The notes under the pieces: generated by a model | Database searches by the model: none | What the model saw: the letters and a program-made list of their open reading frames with translations, nothing else | Told to the model about the DNA's origin: nothing | Assembly: GCA_964654185.1 (NCBI GenBank) | Contig: CAZZIE010000042.1 | Location: forward strand, 1 to 32,475 | From: CAYFQV01 sp964654185 | GTDB lineage: Bacteria; Spirochaetota; Spirochaetia; DSM-27196; PWMO01 | Reading direction: 5' to 3' | DNA: 32,475 bases | Shown: positions 1 to 11,889 of the stretch, piece after piece | Layout of the letters: each line of letters opens with the position of its first letter | Numbering within the stretch: position 1 is the stretch's first letter | Translations under genes and position numbers: made by a program

Positions 1-624
1 GGTCTTGAAGGCGTTGTTCCGGAGGTAGCACCAGAGGATGGTGACCATGCCAAGCTCGTGGGCGCGATGGAAGGCGCGGGAGATCTCGACGATCTGCCGG
101 TCCGACTCGGGAGAGCCGAAGTAGATGGTCGCCCCAACCGCGACGGCACCCATGTCGAAAGCCTGCTCCACGTTACCGAAGAGGATCTGGTAGGTGTTCG
201 GGTAGGTGAGCAGCTCGTTGTGGTTGATCTTCACGATGAAGGGGATCTTGTGGGCGTACTTTCGCGACACCGAGCCGAGCACACCGAGGGTGGAGGCGCA
301 GGCGTTGCAGCCGCCCTCCAGGGCCAACTTCACGATGTTCTCCGAGTCGAAGTAGTCGGGGTTCGGGGCAAAGCTCGCTCCGGCGGAGTGCTCGATCCCC
401 TGATCGACCGGCAGAATGGAGACGTAGCCGGTTCCCGCCAGACGGCCGGTGTTGAAGATGAGCTGCATGTTTCGCAGCACGTTGGAACTGCGGTCGCTGT
501 GCACCCAGATGCGGTCCACAAAGTCCGGACCCGGAAGGTGGAGGCGCTCCTTCGGCACCTTTGCCTTGTACGTCAGAAGCTCATCGGACTCATCACCGAG
601 GGCCTTCTTAATCTTATCAATCAT
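1..624 (-). CDS. fbaB: Class I fructose-bisphosphate aldolase (DhnA/FbaB type), C-terminus cut by the window edge
   Basis: The first 208 codons are present and the frame is still open at base 1, so the C-terminal part (the family is about 350 residues) lies outside. The family cleaves fructose-1,6-bisphosphate into dihydroxyacetone phosphate and glyceraldehyde-3-phosphate by Schiff-base chemistry. Visible FbaB signatures are ILPVDQGIEHSAG, ASFAPNPDYFDSENIVKLAL, EGGCNACASTLGVLG, RKYAHKIPFIVKINHNELLT, GAVAVGATIYFGSPES and HELGMVTILWCYLRN. VKINHNE resembles the conserved segment that contains a barrel lysine; I cannot confirm which lysine is the Schiff-base residue. The start ATG at 624 follows an AGGAGC ribosome site and a plausible promoter (670-699). 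It is divergent from fucI. Ordinary glycolytic use is most likely; a role as the missing fuculose-phosphate aldolase is only a guess. Confidence 0.95.
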   Translation of the reverse strand, partial: MIDKIKKALGDESDELLTYKAKVPKERLHLPGPDFVDRIWVHSDRSSNVLRNMQLIFNTGRLAGTGYVSILPVDQGIEHSAGASFAPNPDYFDSENIVKLALEGGCNACASTLGVLGSVSRKYAHKIPFIVKINHNELLTYPNTYQILFGNVEQAFDMGAVAVGATIYFGSPESDRQIVEISRAFHRAHELGMVTILWCYLRNNAFKT

Positions 625-669
625 TATTCTTGCTCCTTCGTCGGGGTAGAGATATCGGGGCTCACGTTG

Positions 670-699
670 AATATATCAGAACGCTGCGCCCGCCGTGAA
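670..699 (-). promoter_or_regulatory. Candidate sigma-70 promoter of the aldolase gene
   Basis: On the minus strand TTCACG (complement of 694-699) and TATATT (complement of 670-675) are separated by 18 bp, about 45 bp upstream of the aldolase ATG. It is back-to-back with the fucI promoter. Confidence 0.5.
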
Positions 700-720
700 G
701 AGCGGCTCCTCCGCGCCGTT

Positions 721-750
721 TTGACGGGGCTGTTCCGGCGGGCCTATAAT
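721..750 (+). promoter_or_regulatory. Strong sigma-70-type promoter of fucI-fucU
   Basis: TTGACG (721-726) and a perfect TATAAT (745-750) are separated by 18 bp. Transcription would begin near 757, giving a leader of about 25 nt containing GAGGAGG (768-774) and then the fucI ATG at 782. No clear operator dyad overlaps it, so sugar-dependent control cannot be read from the sequence. Confidence 0.8.
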
Positions 751-781
751 GGCGGGCAATCTACACTGAGGAGGCACACTC

Positions 782-2599
<1,818 letters not shown>

Positions 2600-2651
2600 T
2601 CCCGCCGGCACGTATCATCCGGCTGAATCGGCCGACCGAAAGGAGACCACC

Positions 2652-3083
2652 ATGTTGAAGAACATTCCCTCGATCCTCTCGCCGGAGCTGCTCAAGATCC
2701 TTATGGAGATGGGCCACGGGGATGAGCTCTGCATCGGCGACGGCAACTTCCCCGCCGCCAACTACGCCCAGCGCCTGGTCCGCCTGGACGGTCACGGGGT
2801 GAGCCCCATCCTGGACGCCATCATGGGCCTCTACCCGCTGGACAGCTTCGTCGAGCGACCCGCCTTCGTCATGGAGGTCGGCGACAAGAAGAACTCCCCG
2901 CCGCCGATCTGGAAGGACTACGAGGAGATCATCCGGCGCCACGAACCGAGCTGGTCCGGCTTCCAGGAGGTCGAGCGCTTCGCCTTCTACGAGCAGGCAA
3001 AGCGCGCCTACGCAATCGTCGCCACCGGCGAAAGCGCCCTCTACGCCAACATCATCCTCAAGAAGGGCGTCATAAAGGCGTAG
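2652..3083 (+). CDS. fucU: L-fucose mutarotase (FucU/RbsD family)
   Basis: 143 residues, against about 140 in E. coli FucU. It interconverts the alpha and beta anomers of L-fucose so the isomerase receives the correct anomer. The N-terminus matches FucU closely: SPELLKILMEMGHGDEL with His22 in MGHGDE and Asp30 in the GDGNFPAANY segment, corresponding to the active-site His and Asp of the family; a C-terminal YANIILKKGVI segment is also typical. The ATG at 2652 was chosen because AGGAG (2641-2645) lies six bases upstream; the frame is open further upstream but overlaps fucI. It follows fucI in one transcription unit and is followed by an intrinsic terminator. Confidence 0.95.
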   Translation: MLKNIPSILSPELLKILMEMGHGDELCIGDGNFPAANYAQRLVRLDGHGVSPILDAIMGLYPLDSFVERPAFVMEVGDKKNSPPPIWKDYEEIIRRHEPSWSGFQEVERFAFYEQAKRAYAIVATGESALYANIILKKGVIKA

Positions 3084-3132
3084 CGCCGCGCTGCCCGGCA
3101 CCGTGCCCGTTGCGGTGCCTCATGCCTTCCCC

Positions 3133-3170
3133 GGGGCTGTCTCTCACACCGAGGCAGCCCCTTTCTCTTT
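3133..3170 (+). terminator. Intrinsic terminator after fucI-fucU
   Basis: An 11-bp stem (3133-3143 with 3151-3161, one G-U pair) closes a 7-nt loop and is followed by the T-rich tract TTTCTCTTT. It separates the fuc unit from the downstream regulator gene. Confidence 0.85.
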
Positions 3171-3250
3171 GCACCCGATTCTTGTAAACGATGCCGACGG
3201 CCGACGGCCGCGCCCTTCCCTTCGGCCCGCCTTTCCATTATTGAAAGCAC

Positions 3251-3279
3251 TTGCGCAGACTTTCGCGGCGGAATATACT
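3251..3279 (+). promoter_or_regulatory. Promoter of the DeoR-family regulator gene
   Basis: TTGCGC (3251-3256) and TATACT (3274-3279) are spaced by 17 bp. Transcription would start near 3286, leaving only about 16 nt of leader before the ATG at 3302 and placing the AAAAGCTAAAC repeat at the start point. Confidence 0.6.
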
Positions 3280-3286
3280 CTATTTC

Positions 3287-3319
3287 AAAAGCTAAACTAC
3301 AATGATTGAAAAGCTAAAC
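3287..3319 (+). repeat. Direct repeat AAAAGCTAAAC x2, candidate autoregulatory operator
   Basis: AAAAGCTAAAC occurs at 3287-3297 and again at 3309-3319, exactly 22 bp apart (two helical turns). The copies straddle the start codon of the DeoR-family gene and sit just downstream of its -10 box, a position where bound repressor would block transcription. The operator role is an inference. The motif does not occur in the fucI promoter region. Confidence 0.45.
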
Positions 3320-4057
3320 GATAGGGAAAGAGACGTCCTCGATCGGATCGTGGCGGAGCCGCGCCTGTCGGTATCCGCGTTGAGCAAGGCCCTGGACGTC
3401 TCGCCGGTGACGGTGCGGACCACCCTGAACAGCCTTGCCGAAAAGGGCATGATCCTGCGCACCTGGGGCGGCGCCAATCCCGCCTTCCACCCGGAGATCC
3501 TCGACCGGCAGCGCGCCTACGTGACGGAGAAGAACCGCATTGCCCAGGCCGCGGCGGAGCTCATTACCGACAACGCCACCGTCATGATCGAGGCGGGTAC
3601 TACTACCTCCGGTATCGGGAGATATCTCTTCGGAAAGCGGGACATTCGGGTGGTCACCAACTCCTCGTTGATCCTCCCCTACGCCCGGGCGAATCCGCAG
3701 GTCACCCTCATTGCCTCAGGCGGCGATTTCCGGCCTCGGACGGAGTCCTTTGTCGGGCCGGTCGCCCTGGAGCACCTGGGGCGCTTCAACGTGCGGTACG
3801 CCTTTATCGGGACCGACGGATTCTCCGTGGAGCGCGGTCTTACGACGCACCATCTCGAAGGGGCGGAAGTGGTGAAGCGCATGGCCGCCCAGGCGGAGGA
3901 GACGGTCCTCCTGGCGGACAGCAGCAAGTGGAACAGACGAGGCTTCGTCGGCGTTCTCCCTCTGAGCGCCGTCGCCCGCCTCATTACGGATACCGGCCTC
4001 AGCGACGAGGCCGCAGCACAGCTGGAGGAACACGGCATCACGGTGCACCGGGCGTGA
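3302..4057 (+). CDS. DeoR/GlpR-family transcriptional regulator
   Basis: 251 residues, normal for the family. Residues 1-55 form a DeoR-type winged helix-turn-helix (RERDVLDRIVAEPRLSVSAL, SKALDVSPVTVRTTLNSL). Residues about 75-230 are the sugar-phosphate-sensing domain related to ribose-phosphate isomerase, with IEAGTTTSGIGRYL, VVTNSSLI, LIASGGDFRPRTESFVGPVAL, AFIGTDGFSVERGLTT and VLLADSSKWNRRGFV, all typical of DeoR regulators that bind phosphorylated sugars. It is probably a repressor. Adjacency to fucI-fucU suggests fucose control, and adjacency to the dehydrogenase operon is the alternative. No Shine-Dalgarno sequence precedes the ATG and the leader is very short. An operator-like direct repeat overlaps the start. 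Confidence 0.93.
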   Translation: MIEKLNDRERDVLDRIVAEPRLSVSALSKALDVSPVTVRTTLNSLAEKGMILRTWGGANPAFHPEILDRQRAYVTEKNRIAQAAAELITDNATVMIEAGTTTSGIGRYLFGKRDIRVVTNSSLILPYARANPQVTLIASGGDFRPRTESFVGPVALEHLGRFNVRYAFIGTDGFSVERGLTTHHLEGAEVVKRMAAQAEETVLLADSSKWNRRGFVGVLPLSAVARLITDTGLSDEAAAQLEEHGITVHRA

Positions 4058-4060
4058 GCG

Positions 4061-4110
4061 GACCCCGGGCGCGCGGCGCGACGGCGCGAGGACGCCTCGG
4101 TCCGCCGCCA
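4061..4110 (+). other. GC-rich inverted repeats between the regulator and the E2 gene
   Basis: The 103-bp gap holds GCGGACC near 4058-4064, its complement GGTCCGC near 4098-4105, and between them a small CGAGG-ACG-CCTCG hairpin. There is no T-tract, so termination is uncertain. No convincing promoter is visible for the E2-E3-E1 genes, which may be read from upstream. Confidence 0.3.
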
Positions 4111-4160
4111 CCCCAACGCCGCCGCAGAGAATCGATGCCGAAGGAAGTCAAGGAGACGTC

Positions 4161-5675
4161 ATGGCAACTGAAGTAACCATGCCCCGGCAGGGCCAGTCGG
4201 TTGAGAGCTGCATCATCCTGGAGTGGAAGAAGAACGAAGGCGATGCAGTCACCGAGGGCGAGCCCATCGTCGAGGTGGAGACCGACAAGGCAACCTTCGA
4301 GGTGGAGGCCACCGCGTCGGGGACCCTCCTCAAGAGGTTCTTCGAGGCGGATGAAGATGTTCCCGTCCTCACCACCATCGCCGTGATCGGCGAAGAGGGA
4401 GAGGACTACATGCAGGCGGTGAGCAACCTGCCGGAGGACCGCGGCCGGGCCAGCGGTGGCCCGGACGGAGCCGGTGGCAGCGCGGCGGAGGCCGAAGCCG
4501 GCAGCGACGCGTCCACCGCGGGCGGAGCAGCCGCCGCGGCTCCAGCCACGACGGAGGCGCCCGCAAAGCCGGGAGCGCAGGCTGCCCCGGCGGCGGGGGC
4601 GCCGGCGCAACCTGAGGAGGGACGGCGCGGCGCCGTATCACCCCGCGCCCTCGAGCGCGCCCGAAAGGCCGGCGTTGATCCCTACTCCCTCGCCGGCTCC
4701 GGTCCGGAGGGCCGCGTAATCGAGCGGGACGTCGAAGCGGCAGCGGCCTCGGGGGCGCCCATGACGCCGACCGCCCGGGCGGAGGCTGCGGCAACCGGCG
4801 CCGCAGCCCCGACGGCGGGCACCGGCATCGGCGGTCGTGTCCGTGCGCAGGATCTCGGCGCCGGAGCGGCGGCCCGAGGAGCCGGCGCAGCCGCAGGAAC
4901 CGCCCGCGCGATGGGTCCGGCGGAGCTCTCGGAGTATCCGGGTCCGGTGACGGAAGAGACCGCCCGGGGCGTGCGCAAGGTGATTGCCGACCGCATGTAT
5001 GAGTCCCTGCAGTCGCAGGCGCAGCTCACCCTGAACAGCGTTGCGGATGCGCGAGCCCTCAAGCGGTACCGCGAGCTGGTGAAGGGCGACGTCCAGGCGC
5101 GGCGGAGTGCCGGCGCAGAGGGAACCGACGCGGCGGAGGCGGAGGCCGTAAACATCACTATAAATGACATGATTCTCTTCGCCGTATCGAGAGTGCTCCC
5201 GCGCTTTCCGGAGATGAACTCCCACATGGAGGAGTACACCCTCAGACGTTTCCGCCACGTGCACCTGGGCTTTGCCGTGGACACGCCGAAGGGGCTCATG
5301 GTGCCGACCATTCGGAACGCGGACCGGCGGTCGCTGAAGGAGATCGGCCGCGAGAGCCGGCGCCTTGCGGAGGCGTGCACGGCGGGCAAGGCGACCCAGG
5401 AGGACCTGGTGCCGGGAACCTTCACGGTGAGCAACCTGGGGAATCTCGGCGTCACCTCGTTCACCCCGGTCATCTATGCCCCGCAGGCGGGAATTCTCGG
5501 TGTCGGAACCATTCAGCCGACCCCGATCTTCGAGGGGGACGAGACGCGCTTCATCCCGGGGATCAATCTCTCCCTGACCATGGATCACCGCGCCGTCGAC
5601 GGCGCCCCGGCCGCGCGGTTCCTCCAGGCCGTCGCGGAGGCCCTGGCGAAATTCGAGCTGACCCTGGCGGAGTAG
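4161..5675 (+). CDS. 2-oxoacid dehydrogenase E2 component (dihydrolipoamide acyltransferase)
   Basis: 504 residues. E2 forms the core of the complex and transfers the acyl group from its lipoyl arm to CoA. The lipoyl domain spans residues 1-80 with the lipoylation lysine K43 in VETDKATFEVEA. An Ala/Gly-rich flexible linker runs from about 90 to 155. A peripheral-subunit-binding domain follows at 159-193 (SPRALERARKAGVDPYSL, GPEGRVIERDV). A second, degenerate copy of that motif lies at 201-232 (TPTARAEAA, GGRVRAQDL). The acyltransferase domain occupies about 258-504 and ends with the active-site motif DHRAVDG (H476, D480). AGGAG at 4151-4155 fixes the start. Whether the substrate is pyruvate, acetoin or a branched-chain oxoacid cannot be decided from sequence alone. 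Confidence 0.95.
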   Translation: MATEVTMPRQGQSVESCIILEWKKNEGDAVTEGEPIVEVETDKATFEVEATASGTLLKRFFEADEDVPVLTTIAVIGEEGEDYMQAVSNLPEDRGRASGGPDGAGGSAAEAEAGSDASTAGGAAAAAPATTEAPAKPGAQAAPAAGAPAQPEEGRRGAVSPRALERARKAGVDPYSLAGSGPEGRVIERDVEAAAASGAPMTPTARAEAAATGAAAPTAGTGIGGRVRAQDLGAGAAARGAGAAAGTARAMGPAELSEYPGPVTEETARGVRKVIADRMYESLQSQAQLTLNSVADARALKRYRELVKGDVQARRSAGAEGTDAAEAEAVNITINDMILFAVSRVLPRFPEMNSHMEEYTLRRFRHVHLGFAVDTPKGLMVPTIRNADRRSLKEIGRESRRLAEACTAGKATQEDLVPGTFTVSNLGNLGVTSFTPVIYAPQAGILGVGTIQPTPIFEGDETRFIPGINLSLTMDHRAVDGAPAARFLQAVAEALAKFELTLAE

Positions 5676-5695
5676 CCCCGAATCAAGGAGTGTGC

Positions 5696-7162
5696 ATGTA
5701 CGACGTGATTGTGCTTGGAGGCGGCCCCGGCGGCTACATGGCCGCCGAACGGGCAGGAAGCTTTGGGAAGCGCGTTCTTCTGGTCGAGGAGTCGCGCCTG
5801 GGCGGCGTCTGTCTCAATGCGGGATGCATTCCCACCAAGACGCTTCTCAATGCGGCCAAGACCTACCACACCGCCCGGGAGAGCAAGCGGATCGGCGTGA
5901 CCACGAAGGACGCCACCTTCTCGCTGCCCACCGCCATGAAGTGGAAGAACCGCGTAGTGGACACCCTGACCAAGGGGGTGGGCGCGCTCATGAAGCGTGT
6001 CGGCGTCGAAGTGGTCTACGGTTTCGGTCACATCAAGAGTGCCCGGGAGGTCCTGGTCGAGGGAAAGAGCTACGAAGGTGAACACCTCATCATTGCCACG
6101 GGTTCCCACACCGCGGTGCCGCCAATACCGGGCATTGACAGTGACGCCGTCATGACGAGCGACGAGATGCTGCGCCTGGAGGAGATGCCGGAGAGCGTCG
6201 CCGTGATCGGCGGCGGGTACATCGGCATGGAGTTCGCGAGCTTCTTCACGACCCTCGGCGTTCCGGTCACGGTGATCGAGATGCTCGACGAGATCATTCC
6301 CCTGGTGGAACCCGGCGTGGCGGCACAGCTGCGCAAGAGCATGAAAAACGTGACCTTCAAGCTCGGCACAAAGGTCACCGGGATCGACGGGTCGACCATT
6401 CACGTCGCCGGCCCCGACGGGGAGGAGCGCGTCCAGGCGGAGCGGATCCTGCTCTCGGTCGGGCGCCGCCCCACGGTGGAGGGAATCGGCTTCGAGACAA
6501 TCGGTCTGGATGCTGATGCCTCCGGAGTCCGCGTCGACGAGCACATGCGCACCAACGTTTCCGGCGTCTACGCCGTTGGCGACGTCACCGGGAGGACCCT
6601 CCTGGCGCACTCCGCCTACCGCATGGCGGACGTCGCCGTGGCGGACATCTTCCCGGAGGAGTTCGCCGCCGCCTCGATTCCCCCCGGCGATGCCGCGGGC
6701 CTGGGATACGCCCCGCGCATGCGCTACGAGGCGGTCCCCTGGGTCGTCTACACCCGGCCCGAGCTCGCCGGCTGCGGAATGACCGCCGCCGAGGCGCGAG
6801 ACCGGGGGCTTGAACCCGTAACGGCTACGGTGCCCATGCGTATGAGCGGCCGCTACCTGGCGGAGCATCCGGACGAGCAGGGAGAGTGCACCCTGGTCGC
6901 CGACGCCCGGACCGGGCGCGTCCTCGGGGCGCAACTCATCGGGACCGGGAGCTCCGAGCTCATCTTCGGCGTCGCAACCATGATCGAGGCGGAGCTCCGT
7001 ATCTCGGACATCCGGGAGATCATCTTCCCCCACCCCACCATCTCCGAGGTGCTCCGGGAGGCCGCCTGGGAGATGGAGATCGAGGGGTCGACGCAGCGGG
7101 GCGGCGCGGATGAGAAGGCCCCGCCCTCAACCCGAAACACCGCAGGACGCAACAAGGAGTAA
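5696..7162 (+). CDS. lpdA: Dihydrolipoamide dehydrogenase (E3)
   Basis: 488 residues. E3 reoxidises dihydrolipoamide on E2 and passes electrons through FAD to NAD+. Visible parts are the FAD-binding motif GGGPGG (residues 8-13), the redox-active disulfide C39/C44 in GGVCLNAGCIPTK, the NAD-binding motif VIGGGYIGMEF, the second FAD contact GVYAVGDVTG, and the active-site HPTISE (H446, E451) at the dimer interface. The ATG at 5696 follows AAGGAG and lies 20 bp after the E2 stop; the frame is open upstream but overlaps E2. About 25 residues of a hydrophilic tail (GGADEKAPPSTRNTAGRNKE) extend beyond the usual C-terminus. The last codons provide the AAGGAG of the E1 gene, so the two are translationally linked. 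Confidence 0.96.
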   Translation: MYDVIVLGGGPGGYMAAERAGSFGKRVLLVEESRLGGVCLNAGCIPTKTLLNAAKTYHTARESKRIGVTTKDATFSLPTAMKWKNRVVDTLTKGVGALMKRVGVEVVYGFGHIKSAREVLVEGKSYEGEHLIIATGSHTAVPPIPGIDSDAVMTSDEMLRLEEMPESVAVIGGGYIGMEFASFFTTLGVPVTVIEMLDEIIPLVEPGVAAQLRKSMKNVTFKLGTKVTGIDGSTIHVAGPDGEERVQAERILLSVGRRPTVEGIGFETIGLDADASGVRVDEHMRTNVSGVYAVGDVTGRTLLAHSAYRMADVAVADIFPEEFAAASIPPGDAAGLGYAPRMRYEAVPWVVYTRPELAGCGMTAAEARDRGLEPVTATVPMRMSGRYLAEHPDEQGECTLVADARTGRVLGAQLIGTGSSELIFGVATMIEAELRISDIREIIFPHPTISEVLREAAWEMEIEGSTQRGGADEKAPPSTRNTAGRNKE

Positions 7163-7165
7163 ACG

Positions 7166-9619
<2,454 letters not shown>

Positions 9620-9622
<3 letters not shown>

Positions 9623-9784
9623 CCTACCCACAAGAGTGTTGGTGGCCGCGCGGTCCAGGCGTTCACACGCAAGGAGATAGCGGCGAACGGCGCAGTTCGG
9701 GGCACATTACGGCCCCGCTGCGCCGTAACCCCTCGCGGCACCGCGACATGAGAGATCCGCATCAACACGCTTCTGAGTAGGTTA
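9620..9784. repeat. 165-bp palindromic element, copy 1
   Basis: The element begins with the E1 stop codon (TAACCTAC at 9620-9627) and ends GTAGGTTA at 9777-9784. The 25-bp termini (9620-9644 and 9760-9784) are inverted repeats with 21 of 25 matches. The right terminus, reverse-complemented, is identical over all 25 bases to the left terminus of copy 2 at 24035. Inside is a GC-rich hairpin: a 9-bp stem 9687-9695 with 9718-9726, and an inner 5-bp stem 9699-9703 with 9712-9716. It has no coding capacity. It resembles the general class of ERIC-like or MITE-like intergenic palindromes; the family is unrecognised. Confidence 0.85.
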
Positions 9785-10014
9785 CCGGGTGTTAGAAACT
9801 GATTAAATTGGTCATCAAAAACCGGTTCCCTCCTCGCCCGCTTCCGCGGTATGTTCGAGGCAAGTAGGTAAGCCTACGCAGGGCCGGCGGGCGAACCGGC
9901 GCCCCGCGGCTTGAAGGTGCGTTCCGGCCGGCGGCCGCCCCGATGGCGCGCGGGCCTGGTGACCGGCCGGCGTCGATTCACCCGCGGCGCGCGCAACCCA
10001 CTCAGGAGACATCT
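9785..10014. other. Non-coding remainder of the E1-fakAB intergenic region
   Basis: The 392 bp between E1 and fakAB consist of repeat copy 1 plus this stretch. It has an AT-rich patch (9790-9825), a small hairpin GTAGG-TAAG-CCTAC (9864-9877) and a very GC-rich segment. No convincing promoter, RNA gene or conserved open frame is seen. Near the end AGGAG (10004-10008) is the fakAB ribosome site. Confidence 0.5.
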
Positions 10015-11877
10015 ATGCAGATTGGATACATCGATGGTGAACGCTTTCGAAGAGCTTTGATCGCCGGAGGGAAGCGCCTGGCGGAGTACGCGGATCAGCT
10101 CAACACCATGAACGTCTTTCCCGTTGCGGATTCCGACACCGGGACCAACATGGCGGGCACCTTTGCGTCGGTTATCGACCGGGTGGTTCGGGTGAAAGAG
10201 CGCTCACTGTCCGCGACCACTCAGGCCGCGGCGGATGCCGCGCTCATGGGAGCGCGCGGCAACAGCGGGGCGATCCTCGCGCAGTTCTTCTACGGGGTCG
10301 CCGATCAGGTAAAGGACGACATTACCATTACGTCACAGCGCTTTGCGGATGCGGTCAACCGCGCGGTGAGGTACGCCTACGACGCGATCACCAATCCCCA
10401 GGAGGGCACAATTCTGACGGTGATCAAGAGCTGGGGTGAGAGCTTCAAGGAGGCGAATCAACGTTCCCAGGACTTGATGCACGCCTTCGGCGAGTCCCTC
10501 AACTCCGCGAAGCGCGCTCTCGAAGAGACGCGCACCACCCTCCCGGCGCTCCGGAAGGCGGGTGTCGTGGACGCCGGCGCCCTGGGGTTCGTACACGTCA
10601 TTGAGGGGATCTACCTCTTCATGACCGGCGGCAGTATCCGCGACGTGGAGAACGCCGACCTGGCTACGGATATCGTGGAAGAGCCGGCGCTCACCGAGCA
10701 GGACGGCGAGCTGACCTACCGCTACTGCACGGAGTGCCTGATCGAAGGAACCGATCTGCCTGTTGCCGAGTTCCGCGAAACACTCGGAGCCATGGGAGAT
10801 TCGCTCATTGTTGCAGGATCCCCGGCGAAGGTCCGTGTGCACGTGCACACCGACACACCGGAAGAGGTATTCACCTACCTCGGCGGCTTCGGAACCGTCA
10901 CGGAGCCCAAGGCCGATGACATGAAGAAGCAGTTCCACACTGCCCACGCCGCTCACGGTGAGGTGGCACTGGTGGTCGACTCGGCCTGCGACATCCCTGA
11001 GGAGTACATGGAGAAGCCCTACCTGATGGTGGCGCCGCTCCGACTCACCTTCGGAAACGAGAGTTACGTCGACAAGCTCGGCCTGTCGCCACAGCACTTC
11101 TACCAGTTGCTCCGGGACCACGCCGAGCAGTTACCGAAGACCTCTCAGCCGAGCGGCTATGAGTTCCGTAAGCAGTACCGCGCCCTGCTTCCCCACTACA
11201 AGAAGGTCGTAACAGTGAGTCTCTCAGGAGCGCTTTCGGGGACAATCGACGCCGCACGCGCGGGCATTCCCGATGGCGCCGCCGAAAGCATCGACATAAT
11301 TGACAGTCGGGCGGTGAGTGTCGCCACCGGCCTGATCGTCCGCCGCCTCTGTGAGGCAATCGAGGCCGGCGCATCCGCAGAAGAGATAGCGCGGCTGGGA
11401 CGATCGCTGGCGGATCGAACGCGTCTTGTGGTAGCCGTGCCCACCATGGACTTCCTCATCAAGGGCGGACGCCTCAACGCGAAGGCGGGCAGAATCATAG
11501 GCGCCCTTGGCCTGGTTGCGCTCATCCGACTCAATGAGAAGGGAGAGGCGAAGCCCTTCGGTGCGGCGCTGAACATGAAGCGGGGGGTGAAGCGAATCAT
11601 CCGCTCGGCCCTCCGCGCGCTCCCGGGGGACCGGCCGGTGGACTTCGCCGTGGCCCACGTCAACAGCGCCGACACGGCGGAGGACATTCGCCGACGCCTC
11701 GAAGAACGCCTGCTGCTTCGACACGAGCCCTTCGTCCTGGATGCGGCTCCGGTCCTCGCGACGCACACCGGCTTCGGGACCGTCGCGATTGCCTATATTG
11801 AGCCGGATGGCTCCCATATTGAGCCGGATGGCTCCCATATTGAGCCGGAGGGCTCCGACATTGAGCCGGAGGGCTGA
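10015..11877 (+). CDS. FakA-FakB fusion: DAK2-type fatty acid kinase joined to a DegV fatty-acid-binding domain
   Basis: 620 residues. Residues 1-200 are a DAK2/DhaL ATP-binding kinase domain with the Mg-binding motif NVFPVADSDTGTNM (D39, D41) and GARGNSGAI (79-87). Residues about 215-310 match the FakA middle domain (YRYCTECLIEG at 236-246, GDSLIVAG, VRVHVHTD at 274-280). Residues about 318-595 are a DegV/FakB domain with VDSACDIP, TSQPS (376-380), VSLSGALSGT, IDSRAVSVATG and LIKGGRLNAKAG. In the known system FakA phosphorylates a fatty acid held by FakB, producing acyl-phosphate. Here both occupy one chain, and plsY, which consumes acyl-phosphate, is the next gene. The ATG at 10015 was chosen for its AGGAG. 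The C-terminus ends in IEPDGSH-type repeats. Fatty acid as substrate is inferred from family and context. Confidence 0.9.
   Translation: MQIGYIDGERFRRALIAGGKRLAEYADQLNTMNVFPVADSDTGTNMAGTFASVIDRVVRVKERSLSATTQAAADAALMGARGNSGAILAQFFYGVADQVKDDITITSQRFADAVNRAVRYAYDAITNPQEGTILTVIKSWGESFKEANQRSQDLMHAFGESLNSAKRALEETRTTLPALRKAGVVDAGALGFVHVIEGIYLFMTGGSIRDVENADLATDIVEEPALTEQDGELTYRYCTECLIEGTDLPVAEFRETLGAMGDSLIVAGSPAKVRVHVHTDTPEEVFTYLGGFGTVTEPKADDMKKQFHTAHAAHGEVALVVDSACDIPEEYMEKPYLMVAPLRLTFGNESYVDKLGLSPQHFYQLLRDHAEQLPKTSQPSGYEFRKQYRALLPHYKKVVTVSLSGALSGTIDAARAGIPDGAAESIDIIDSRAVSVATGLIVRRLCEAIEAGASAEEIARLGRSLADRTRLVVAVPTMDFLIKGGRLNAKAGRIIGALGLVALIRLNEKGEAKPFGAALNMKRGVKRIIRSALRALPGDRPVDFAVAHVNSADTAEDIRRRLEERLLLRHEPFVLDAAPVLATHTGFGTVAIAYIEPDGSHIEPDGSHIEPEGSDIEPEG
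11797..11874 (+). repeat. 21-bp tandem repeat (3.7 copies) coding the FakAB C-terminal tail
   Basis: Units begin at 11797, 11818, 11839 and 11860. The first two are identical and the last two carry a few substitutions. In frame they encode IEPDGSH-IEPDGSH-IEPEGSD-IEPEG immediately before the stop. The period is a multiple of three, so copy-number change would keep the frame. Confidence 0.95.
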
Positions 11878-11889
11878 GGAGTTTCGCTG

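Noticed and set aside
5585..7033. Long antisense open frame (482 codons) opposite E3
   Set aside because: It is a shadow of a GC-rich gene. The translation has no recognisable domain, no ribosome site, and the sense strand gives a perfect lipoamide dehydrogenase.
9785..9830. TTAG...CTGAT...AAA stretch upstream of fakAB resembling the FapR operator
   Set aside because: It lacks the dyad symmetry of a FapR site, and FapR is known from Firmicutes; not reported as a site.
9864..9877. Hairpin GTAGG-TAAG-CCTAC as a third partial copy of the 165-bp element
   Set aside because: Only the GTAGGT core matches the terminus; the rest of the 25-bp end is absent, so chance is likely.
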